NCBI GenBank assembly: GCA_009703545.1 | Contig: WLFX01000002.1 | Coordinates: 1 to 22,494, forward strand | DNA length: 22,494 bases | Direction of reading: 5' to 3' | Source of the DNA: Actinomycetota bacterium | GTDB lineage: Bacteria > Actinomycetota > Actinomycetes > Actinomycetales > Microbacteriaceae | Shown here: positions 1 to 6,345 of the stretch, piece after piece | How positions within the stretch are numbered: the first letter of the stretch is position 1 | Layout of the letters: each line of letters starts with the position of its first letter | Made by a program: the position numbers and the translations under genes | The notes under the pieces: generated by a model | Seen by the model: only the letters and a program-made list of their open reading frames with translations | What the model was told of the DNA's origin: nothing | Database searches by the model: none

Positions 1-1913
1 ATGTTCTGGAGGTTTGGTTCCGAAGACGAGAGCCGACCCGTCGTCGTCCCGGTCTGATCGTAGCTCGTGTGAATCCGACCATCGGATTGGATACTCTTGC
101 GCAAAACCTCGACGATTTGCGCGAGTTTTGTCTGTTCTCGATGCTCGAGCAAGCCGTCAAGGAATGGGTGGGGGTTTGACGCCTGCAGGTCCGCGAGGGA
201 CGCTGCGTCCGTTGAGTATCCGGTTTTCGTCGAACGTGTTTTGGGCATCCCGAGTTTTTCAAATAGCACCTCTTGCAGTTGCTTCGGCGAGGACAGATTT
301 ATCTCCGAGCCGATCATGGAAAACAGTTCGCTTGCTTTCGCGTCCGCGGTTGACGTCAAACGAACGTAAATGTCGTCAAGAATGGCCGCATCCATGGCAA
401 TTCCCGCTCGTTCCATGTCGAGAAGTACCGGAATGAGCGGAACTTCAATCTCACGTTCGATGGACTGTTGGCCCTCGTCGAGGCGTCCCTCAAGTTCCGA
501 ATCGAGTTGAGTGAGTATCCAGGCGGTTGTCGCGGTACTGGACGGGTCGACCGAGGGCACGAGTTCGTTCGGGTCGGCAACGGGCACGTCGAGCCCTGTA
601 AGTGACCGGGCGACATCAACCAATGCGAGTGACTTGGTCGATGAGTCAAGAAGCCACGCAGCCACTCGGGTGTCGCGAACAATACCCCCAAGCGAAAGGT
701 CGAATTCTGCAAGCAGATGACCGAGCGCCTTGCCATCGTGGACAATTTTGGGGCTCGGACTGGCGAGCCAGGCGTCGAACGCGACGTGATCGAGCGAGTC
801 GCTCGCGCGAACAGACCTCACGCTCACGTCGTGCGTGGCGAGACCGATGGCCAAACCGTCATCTCCCCGTTCGATAAAAAGTCCGATTCGTGAGACGGCG
901 CTGTCCTGTAACCACTTGGCCAGTTCTTCATCGCCCATGTGACGCGGTACGGGCGCTGGAACCTGCTCGCGGAGCGGCGTGGCCGGTGCTTTTGCTGGTG
1001 TGGACATGGTTGCGTCGGCTGCAATACCGCCAAACTGTAAAACGCGTTGCTTGAGCGACCGGAACTGCAGTCGGTCGAAAACTTCAACTACTTCAGTCGG
1101 TTCAATTGGGCGGCGAACAAGCTCGTCCAAGGGAACGGGCAATTCGAGGTCGCGAACCAGTTTGTTGAGTCGCGCATTTCGTTCGACGTTTCCAATCTGT
1201 TCGCGCAAGTTGTTCCCAACGACGCCGCCGATCTCGTCACGGTGAGCGAGCACCTCGTCGAGCGATCCGTATTGCTGAATCCATTTGACCGCGGTCTTTT
1301 CGCCGACCTTGTCAACTCCGGGCAGGTTGTCCGACGTTTCCCCTACCAGGGCCGCGATGTCGGGGTATTGGTCAGGACGAATTCCGTATCGTTCTTCGAC
1401 AGCTGCCGGGGTGTACCGCTTCAGTTCTGACACTCCACGCGCGCTGGGGTACAAGACGGTCACCTTCTCGGTAACGAGTTGGAAGGTGTCGCGATCACCG
1501 GATACCACCAACACATCGAGACCCGCGGCTTCTCCCTTGGTCGCCAGCGTCGCGAGGATGTCGTCGGCCTCGAAGTTTTCCATTTGCATGGTCTCGATAC
1601 GCATGGCTCGAAGGGCTTCCTGGAGCAAGGGAACCTGCCCGATGAACTCGGGTGGGGTTTCGCCTCGAGTTCCCTTGTATTCCGGGTATTCGGCCGTTCT
1701 GAACGAATATCGAGAAATATCGAACGCGACGGCGACGTGAGTTGGGTTTTCCGCCTGCAGTATCGTGAGAAACATTGACAAGAAACCGTGGATCGCGTTG
1801 GTGTGCTGGCCACCGGAAGTCTGAAACGACTCGAGCGGCAGGGCATAAAAGGCGCGGAACGCGAGCGAATGACCGTCAATAACGAGGAGGGTAGGCTTTT
1901 GCGTGTCGCTCAC
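1..1913 (-). CDS. polA: DNA polymerase I (C-terminus beyond left edge)
   Basis: Repair and Okazaki-fragment-processing DNA polymerase; 637 codons are visible. The frame stays open from a GTG at 1913-1911 to the edge. The 5'-3' exonuclease domain (about residues 1-290) shows its acidic residues (D13, D65, E115, D117, D118, D140, D142) and a helix-hairpin-helix segment (about 185-230, with LVGETSDNLPGVDKVGEKTA). The middle domain has the proofreading-exonuclease fold, but the DxE motif reads FIE and the following segment lacks the usual aspartate, so 3'-5' activity is probably absent, as is common in actinobacteria. The polymerase domain ends at TGRLSSSEPNLQN, just before motif A; about 250 residues lie outside the window. 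ATG at 1917 is out of frame and meets a stop at once, which supports the GTG start. There is no good Shine-Dalgarno, but a TAGGCT hexamer lies at -12 to -7, suggesting a leaderless message. Identification is firm; the start is likely. Confidence 0.96.
   Translation of the reverse strand, partial: MSDTQKPTLLVIDGHSLAFRAFYALPLESFQTSGGQHTNAIHGFLSMFLTILQAENPTHVAVAFDISRYSFRTAEYPEYKGTRGETPPEFIGQVPLLQEALRAMRIETMQMENFEADDILATLATKGEAAGLDVLVVSGDRDTFQLVTEKVTVLYPSARGVSELKRYTPAAVEERYGIRPDQYPDIAALVGETSDNLPGVDKVGEKTAVKWIQQYGSLDEVLAHRDEIGGVVGNNLREQIGNVERNARLNKLVRDLELPVPLDELVRRPIEPTEVVEVFDRLQFRSLKQRVLQFGGIAADATMSTPAKAPATPLREQVPAPVPRHMGDEELAKWLQDSAVSRIGLFIERGDDGLAIGLATHDVSVRSVRASDSLDHVAFDAWLASPSPKIVHDGKALGHLLAEFDLSLGGIVRDTRVAAWLLDSSTKSLALVDVARSLTGLDVPVADPNELVPSVDPSSTATTAWILTQLDSELEGRLDEGQQSIEREIEVPLIPVLLDMERAGIAMDAAILDDIYVRLTSTADAKASELFSMIGSEINLSSPKQLQEVLFEKLGMPKTRSTKTGYSTDAASLADLQASNPHPFLDGLLEHREQTKLAQIVEVLRKSIQSDGRIHTSYDQTGTTTGRLSSSEPNLQN
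1869..1897 (+). promoter_or_regulatory. Candidate promoter of the thioesterase/ABM unit
   Basis: On the plus strand ATGACC (1869-1874, four of six matches to TTGACA) is followed after 17 bp by TAGGCT (1892-1897). Initiation would be near 1904, leaving a leader of about 50 nt that contains the GGAAGG ribosome site at 1941-1946. The promoter would lie inside the first codons of the divergent polA gene. A second possible -10, TAGCCT at 1919-1924, overlaps the polA -10 on the other strand and would give a leader of about 24 nt. I cannot choose between them from sequence. Confidence 0.35.
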
Positions 1914-1919
1914 GGCATT

Positions 1920-1925
1920 AGCCTA
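1920..1925 (-). promoter_or_regulatory. Putative -10 element of a leaderless polA promoter
   Basis: Read on the minus strand this is TAGGCT, a TANNNT-type -10 hexamer lying exactly at -12 to -7 from the polA GTG. Transcription would start at or next to the start codon, as in actinobacterial leaderless mRNAs. No clear -35 hexamer is visible. The alternative is that the AGG inside the hexamer acts as a weak Shine-Dalgarno with 8-nt spacing. The same arrangement occurs at the pdtaR start. Confidence 0.5.
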
Positions 1926-1954
1926 CCGAGCGCTGCCGACGGAAGGATTGCACT

Positions 1955-2374
1955 GTGGGAGTACTCGACAACCTTCACCCCGAATTGCAAGAGCGGTTTT
2001 CGACGGGCGGAGGGGAATTGACGCGAAAGATGGGAATCGAACTCCTCGAGATCTCTGCTGAACGCTCTGTCGCACGTATGCCCGTCGAAGGTAACCGTCA
2101 GGTGGTCGGAATCCTTCACGGCGGTGCCCATGTCGTTCTCGGTGAGACCCTGGGCAGTGTTGCCGCCGCAGTGCACGCCGGCGCTGGTCGTTATGCCGTC
2201 GGCATTGACATCAACGCAACGCACACGAAGAGCATCGCTGAGGGCTGGGTCACCGGAACGTGCACCGCGATTTCGCTTGGGAAAACCATCTGTGTTCACG
2301 AAATTGTCGTGACGAACGACGCGGGAGAACGACTGTCGACCGTAAGAATTACGAACTTGTTGCGTGACCGATGA
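1955..2374 (+). CDS. Hotdog-fold acyl-CoA thioesterase, MenI/PaaI type
   Basis: A 139-residue single-domain hotdog hydrolase that should cleave an acyl- or aroyl-CoA thioester. The LHGGAHVVLGETLGSVA block (residues 54-70) closely resembles E. coli YdiI/MenI, the 1,4-dihydroxy-2-naphthoyl-CoA hydrolase. Q49, H55 and E64 fall one position from the residues implicated in YdiI (Q48, H54, E63). The VGIDINATH block is also family-like. The start is GTG, set by GGAAGG at 1941-1946 with 8-nt spacing. It overlaps the next gene by ATGA. A role in menaquinone synthesis would be inferred only from the YdiI resemblance; no other men gene is in the window, and a general PaaI-like thioesterase role is equally possible. 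The family call is firm and the substrate is unknown. Confidence 0.88.
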   Translation: MGVLDNLHPELQERFSTGGGELTRKMGIELLEISAERSVARMPVEGNRQVVGILHGGAHVVLGETLGSVAAAVHAGAGRYAVGIDINATHTKSIAEGWVTGTCTAISLGKTICVHEIVVTNDAGERLSTVRITNLLRDR

Positions 2375-2688
2375 TCGCAGCCCAATTCATCTTCGAGCCG
2401 GGCGAATACGACGACGAGTTCCACAGGCTCGACGACTCAATCGATAACGACGCAAAATCACTGCCTGGGTTTTTAGGCACGGACCGATGGGTGTCTGTGG
2501 ACGGGCTCAGGATTAACGCGGTCTATTATTTTGACGACATGTCCGCTCTCACCAAACTGGGACGATTCGACGACCATCGGACAGCAAAAAGCCAGGTCGA
2601 CCGCTGGTACAAGGGATACCGCGTGATCGTGACCGAGGTGACTGCGACCTACGGCAACATGCGCCACATCGCGGCCGGTGACGCCTAA
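2371..2688 (+). CDS. Small ABM-fold (YqjZ-like) protein
   Basis: A 105-residue protein resembling the antibiotic-biosynthesis-monooxygenase superfamily, whose members are dimeric alpha/beta barrels. The recognisable pattern is LPGFLG (32-37), a VSVDGLRINAVYYFDD strand pair, a conserved-looking His in DDHRTAK, and RWYKGYRVIVTEV near the end. This layout matches the small YqjZ-like branch seen in many bacteria. Despite the family name, most members have no proven monooxygenase activity, so the function is unassigned. Its ATG overlaps the thioesterase stop (ATGA), so the two are probably translationally coupled. Its TAA stop overlaps the TAG of the convergent pdtaR gene (2685-2688). There is no signal peptide or membrane segment. 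Confidence 0.75.
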   Translation: MIAAQFIFEPGEYDDEFHRLDDSIDNDAKSLPGFLGTDRWVSVDGLRINAVYYFDDMSALTKLGRFDDHRTAKSQVDRWYKGYRVIVTEVTATYGNMRHIAAGDA

Positions 2689-3275
2689 GAAGAGGGATTC
2701 AATTGCTCGATGACGGCCTGCGCAACCTCGGTCATCGTCAATCGCCGGTCCATTGAGGCCTTCTGAATCCAGCGGAACGCCTCCGGTTCCGTCAATTTCA
2801 TCTTTTCTTGCAGCAACCCTTTGGCTCGATCAAGAATTTTTCTCGTCTCAAGCCTCTCAAGCGCGTCGGTCACCTCTGCCTCGACGGCGAGGAGCTCTTG
2901 GTGTCGAGAGAACGCCACCTCGATTTGCGGCAACAATCGTTCCGGAGTGAACGGTTTGACGACGTAGGCAATTGCACCAGCCTCGACCGCGCGGGCAACA
3001 AACTCTGGTTGGGCGAACGCGGTGAGCATCACCACCGGTGCAAGGCGTTCCTTACCGATTGCCTCGGCGGCGGTCAGTCCGTCCATTTTCGGCATCGTAA
3101 TATCCATGACAACGAGGTCAGGCCGCAGTTCCCGTGTGAGCTCGATTGCCGCCTCACCGTCCGCTGCCTCACCGACGATATCAAAACCGTTTTCCCGCAG
3201 GACCTCGACGATGTCCATTCGGATGAGCGCCTCGTCCTCGGCGACAACAACACGACGCACTACGGTTTCACTCAC
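2685..3275 (-). CDS. pdtaR: ANTAR-domain response regulator, PdtaR-like
   Basis: A 196-residue two-component regulator that, when phosphorylated, would bind dual-hairpin RNA structures and act as an antiterminator. The receiver domain (about 6-120) has acidic pocket residues E13 and D14, phospho-acceptor D58 (VVMDITMPKMDG), T85 and K107 (VVKPF). The C-terminal ANTAR domain (about 130-190) includes LETRKILDRAKGLLQEKMKLTEPEAFRWIQKASM. Length and layout match M. tuberculosis PdtaR (Rv1626). The partner histidine kinase PdtaS is not in the window. The GTG start has AAGG only 1 nt upstream, too close for a normal ribosome site, whereas TAGGCT lies at -12 to -7; a leaderless start is therefore favoured. 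A GTG at 3260 is an in-frame alternative but would trim the first residues ahead of the receiver. Confidence 0.93.
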   Translation of the reverse strand: MSETVVRRVVVAEDEALIRMDIVEVLRENGFDIVGEAADGEAAIELTRELRPDLVVMDITMPKMDGLTAAEAIGKERLAPVVMLTAFAQPEFVARAVEAGAIAYVVKPFTPERLLPQIEVAFSRHQELLAVEAEVTDALERLETRKILDRAKGLLQEKMKLTEPEAFRWIQKASMDRRLTMTEVAQAVIEQLNPSS

Positions 3276-3296
3276 GCCTTCAGCCTACGGTATCGT
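3267..3296 (+). promoter_or_regulatory. Candidate promoter of tRNA-Leu
   Basis: TTCACT (3267-3272) and TATCGT (3291-3296) are separated by 18 bp on the plus strand. Initiation near 3303 would leave a 5' leader of about 5 nt before the mature tRNA at 3308, a normal length for trimming by RNase P. The -35 half overlaps the first codons of pdtaR. Confidence 0.45.
3282..3287 (-). promoter_or_regulatory. Putative -10 element of a leaderless pdtaR promoter
   Basis: Minus-strand TAGGCT at -12 to -7 from the GTG of pdtaR. It lies in the 32-bp gap shared with the divergent tRNA-Leu gene. Hexamer, spacing and the following GTGAG match the polA start almost base for base. No clear -35 hexamer is seen. 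Confidence 0.5.
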
Positions 3297-3307
3297 TTTC
3301 ACCTGTA

Positions 3308-3390
3308 GCCGGATTGGCGGAATGGCAGACGCGAAGCACTCAAAATGCTTTGTCCGTAAGGGCGTGTGGGTTCAAGTCCCACATCCGGCA
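3308..3390 (+). tRNA. tRNA-Leu (anticodon CAA)
   Basis: An 83-nt class II tRNA. The acceptor stem pairs GCCGGAT (3308-3314) with ATCCGGC (3383-3389), with discriminator A at 3390. The anticodon stem AAGCA/TGCTT encloses the loop CTCAAAA, giving anticodon CAA, which reads UUG. The variable arm is long, as expected for leucine. The T-stem GTGGG/CCCAC encloses TTCAAGT. The 3' CCA is not encoded and must be added enzymatically. The gene is divergent from pdtaR and convergent with pyk. Confidence 0.97.
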
Positions 3391-3395
3391 CGACG

Positions 3396-3423
3396 AGGGG
3401 GCGGGGATTATTCCTCGCCCTTT
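3396..3423 (+). terminator. Rho-independent-like terminator after tRNA-Leu
   Basis: A hairpin with a 9-bp core (3399-3407 with 3412-3420, one G-U pair), a 4-nt TTAT loop, and three further weak pairs involving the T-run at 3421-3423. It starts 6 nt after the tRNA. The T-run is short, so it is a modest terminator. Read on the minus strand it has no U-run, so it probably does not serve pyk, which stops 10 nt further right. Confidence 0.65.
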
Positions 3424-3432
3424 CCCAATTCG

Positions 3433-4857
3433 CTAGTGTTTGGGCATTTCGGTACCGACCACATGCACACGAATATCATTCGTCGAACCAGCGACTCCAG
3501 GAGGAGACCCCGAAATCACGACGACCTTGTCCCCCTTCACCGCAAGCCCCTCCGCGAGAAGCGACTCGTCGACCTCGGTGAACATCTGGTCGGTGTGGGT
3601 GACAGGCGCTACGAGGTAGGACGTAATTCCCCAATACAGAGCCATGCGACGACGAATTGCTTCGTTGGTGGCGAATGCCTTCATCGGGATGCGGAAACGG
3701 AGTCGTGACATGCGTCGAGCTGAGTCACCGGATTCGGTGAAAACACAAACGTATTTCGCTTCAACGAAATCCGCGACTTCAGCGGCCGCGAGAGTGATCG
3801 CTCCACCTTGCGTGCGGGGTTTTGTGCCGAGCGGAAGGATGCGCTCGAGACCATGTTCCTCTGTGTTCTCGATGATTCGTGCCATCGTAGCAACGGTGAT
3901 TGCAGGAAATGAGCCGACACTGGTTTCGCCCGAAAGCATCACGGCGTCCGCTCCATCGAGAATCGCGTTGGCGACATCCGACGTCTCGGCACGTGTTGGG
4001 ACCGGCGACGTAATCATCGATTCAAGCATTTGAGTCGCGACGATGACGGGTTTCGCCATACGACGTGCGGCTTCAACAGTGCGCTTTTGAACTAACGGAA
4101 CTTGTTCCAGGGGTAGTTCGACGCCAAGGTCTCCGCGAGCGACCATGATTGCGTCGAACGCGTCGACGATTTCATCGATTGCTTCGACTGCTTGCGGCTT
4201 TTCGATCTTGGCGATAACCGGAAGACGAATGCCCTCTTCCGCCATGATTTCGTGCACACGAGTGACGTCCGCTGCGCTTCGGACGAACGAAAGGGCAATG
4301 TAATCGGCCCCGATCCGAAGTCCCCACCGCAGGTCGTCCTCGTCCTTTTCGCTGAGAGCAGGAACGTTGACGGCGACACCGGGCAGGTTTATTCCCTTGT
4401 TGTTAGAGACGGTCCCACCAACGACCACCTCGGTTCGAACACGGACGCCATCGGTGTCAAGAACTCGGACGTTCACCTTGCCGTCGTCGATGAGTAGCGT
4501 GTCCCCCGCGGCGACGTCCTGAGGTAATCCTTTGAACGTCGTACCGCAGATGTCTTTCGTTCCCTCGATGTCTTCCGTCGTGATGGTAAATATGTCACCA
4601 ATGGCGAGATCGTGGGGTCCGTCTGCAAATTTGCCGAGACGAATCTTGGGACCCTGCAGGTCAACAAGCACGGCAACAGGCTTACCAAGGTCGGATGCGA
4701 CCTTTTTGATGTTGGCAAAGACCTCCTCGTGAATGTCGTAGGTACCGTGACTGAGGTTCATACGAGCAACATCCACACCGGCTTCGATTACCGCTCGAAT
4801 AGTGTCGTAACTGTTCGTTGCCGGACCCAGCGTGGCAACAATCTTTGCGCGTCTCAT
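3433..4857 (-). CDS. pyk: Pyruvate kinase
   Basis: Last step of glycolysis, phosphoenolpyruvate plus ADP to pyruvate plus ATP; 474 residues, full length for the bacterial family. The N-terminus MRRAKIVATLGPAT and the RMNLSHG segment (R32, N34) form part of the active site. The B domain spans about 71-165. K217 and E219 in AKIEKPQA, and the MVARGDLGVE block (238-247), are catalytic and metal-binding. VATQMLESM follows, and the C-terminal effector-type domain runs from about 340. ATG start with AAAGGA upstream. It is the last gene of the long minus-strand run, 30 bp after gltD. A TACACT hexamer inside the gltD end may give it its own promoter. Confidence 0.98.
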   Translation of the reverse strand: MRRAKIVATLGPATNSYDTIRAVIEAGVDVARMNLSHGTYDIHEEVFANIKKVASDLGKPVAVLVDLQGPKIRLGKFADGPHDLAIGDIFTITTEDIEGTKDICGTTFKGLPQDVAAGDTLLIDDGKVNVRVLDTDGVRVRTEVVVGGTVSNNKGINLPGVAVNVPALSEKDEDDLRWGLRIGADYIALSFVRSAADVTRVHEIMAEEGIRLPVIAKIEKPQAVEAIDEIVDAFDAIMVARGDLGVELPLEQVPLVQKRTVEAARRMAKPVIVATQMLESMITSPVPTRAETSDVANAILDGADAVMLSGETSVGSFPAITVATMARIIENTEEHGLERILPLGTKPRTQGGAITLAAAEVADFVEAKYVCVFTESGDSARRMSRLRFRIPMKAFATNEAIRRRMALYWGITSYLVAPVTHTDQMFTEVDESLLAEGLAVKGDKVVVISGSPPGVAGSTNDIRVHVVGTEMPKH

Positions 4858-4887
4858 GGTGTCCTTTGTCGAGAGGTGTGGTCTTCG

Positions 4888-6345
4888 TTAGAAGTGTATC
4901 GGGGCGTCATGTGCGGTGACCGGGACGGGAAGACTCGTGCTGCCACGGAGATACTCGTCCGCGCGCGCCGCGGCGGCTCTCCCCTCGGCTATCGCCCAGA
5001 CGATCAGTGACGCTCCTCGTCCAGCATCGCCTGCGACAAAAACCCCGGGAATGTTCGTGTCATACGTTCGATTGCGTGCAATGGTGCCGCGCTCTGACAG
5101 TTCGACGCGCAGTTGCTCGACGATAACATCCGATTCGATTCCCGTGTAGCCGAGAGCTAGAAGTACGACGTCTGCGGGAAGCGTTTTCTCAGTGCCAATT
5201 TTTGGGCGTCGTCCTCCGTCAATGAATTCGGTTTCCGCGACGACAAGACCCGTGAGTTCACCGCGCTCGTTGCCGACAAATTCAACGGTCGAGGCGAGGT
5301 ACGAGCGTGTTCCGCCCTCCTCGTGGGCAGTCTGAACTTCGAAGAGATTCGGGTCCATCGGCCACGGTTGCGTCGGCGGTCGTTCCAACGGAGGCTTTTT
5401 TCCGATCGCGAGGGTCGTAACAGTGGCCGCACCGTGCCGAAGAGCCGTTCCAAGACAATCAGCGCCTGTGTCGCCGCCGCCGAGGATGATGACGTGCTTT
5501 CCACCGAGATCTATGTGGCCAGCCGGGCTTTCGCCGGCGACCGCTCTGTTTGACGGAACGAGATAATCCATCGCAAAGTGAATCCCTGACAGTTCCCGAC
5601 CCTTAATGGGCAAATCCCTCTCGACTGGCGCGCCAGTTGCCACGATAACCGCGTCGTACCTCTCGTTTAGTTCCGCCCAAGTGACGTCGATTCCGACGGC
5701 GACTCCGGTTCTAAATCGCGTGCCCTCCTCACTCATCTGCTGAATTCGGCGGTCGATATGACGCTTTTCCATTTTGAAATCCGGAATTCCATAACGAAGC
5801 AGTCCGCCGACATGATCACTGCGCTCGTAGACGGCAACGGTGTGTCCAACACGAGTGAGTTGTTGCGCAGCGGCGAGACCTGCTGGGCCAGAACCAACGA
5901 TTGCGACGGTCTGGCCGGTCAGTCGATCCGGAAGCACGGCATTGATGTATCCCTTTTCCCAGGCGGTGTCGATAATCGCCAGTTCAGATTGTTTGATCGT
6001 GACGGCCGGCTGATGGATACCCAAAACGCATGACGATTCACACGGCGCTGGGCAGAGACGCCCTGTGAACTCAGGGAAGTTGTTCGTTGTGTGGAGTCGT
6101 TCGATTGCGGAACGCCATTCGTCGCGGTGCACCAGATCGTTAAATTCGGGGATCAGATTACCCAATGGGCAGCCCTGGTGACAGAACGCCACACCGCAGT
6201 CCATGCAGCGCCCTGCTTGGCGTTCAACTTGTCCCGATTCGCGCTCCGCGTAAACCTCTTTCCAGTCTCGCAATCGAATTGACACGGGCCGGCGTTCGGG
6301 GGTTTCGCGCTTCGGCGTCTTCAAGAATCCTCTGGGGTCAGCCAC
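4888..6345 (-). CDS. gltD: Glutamate synthase (NADPH) small subunit
   Basis: The beta subunit of GOGAT; it oxidises NADPH and passes electrons through FAD and iron-sulfur clusters to GltB for glutamate formation from glutamine and 2-oxoglutarate. 485 residues. The N-terminal cysteine-rich region has C47, C50, C55, C59 ([17 protein letters not shown]) and C98, C102, C106 (CPAPCESSC), as in [4Fe-4S]-binding family members. The FAD-binding VGSGPAG lies at 150-156. The second nucleotide-binding site follows ([14 protein letters not shown], about 288-301), and the late FAD motif is [11 protein letters not shown]. The GTG start overlaps the end of gltB by 8 nt, so translation is probably coupled. 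Confidence 0.97.
   Translation of the reverse strand: MADPRGFLKTPKRETPERRPVSIRLRDWKEVYAERESGQVERQAGRCMDCGVAFCHQGCPLGNLIPEFNDLVHRDEWRSAIERLHTTNNFPEFTGRLCPAPCESSCVLGIHQPAVTIKQSELAIIDTAWEKGYINAVLPDRLTGQTVAIVGSGPAGLAAAQQLTRVGHTVAVYERSDHVGGLLRYGIPDFKMEKRHIDRRIQQMSEEGTRFRTGVAVGIDVTWAELNERYDAVIVATGAPVERDLPIKGRELSGIHFAMDYLVPSNRAVAGESPAGHIDLGGKHVIILGGGDTGADCLGTALRHGAATVTTLAIGKKPPLERPPTQPWPMDPNLFEVQTAHEEGGTRSYLASTVEFVGNERGELTGLVVAETEFIDGGRRPKIGTEKTLPADVVLLALGYTGIESDVIVEQLRVELSERGTIARNRTYDTNIPGVFVAGDAGRGASLIVWAIAEGRAAAARADEYLRGSTSLPVPVTAHDAPIHF
4893..4898 (-). promoter_or_regulatory. Candidate -10 element for pyk
   Basis: Minus-strand TACACT fits TANNNT and lies in the last codons of gltD. Initiation near 4886 would give pyk a leader of about 29 nt containing its AAAGGA ribosome site. 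No convincing -35 is present, so this is tentative. Confidence 0.3.

Noticed and set aside
1..1913. A possible frameshift in polA, because several short frames cover the region
   Set aside because: Codon phase is continuous from the GTG at 1913 to the left edge, and family motifs appear in order; the gene simply runs off the window.
3022..3708. A 228-codon plus-strand frame across pdtaR, tRNA-Leu and pyk
   Set aside because: It runs through a tRNA and a terminator and is antisense to two clear genes; its composition is Ser/Arg-rich shadow sequence.
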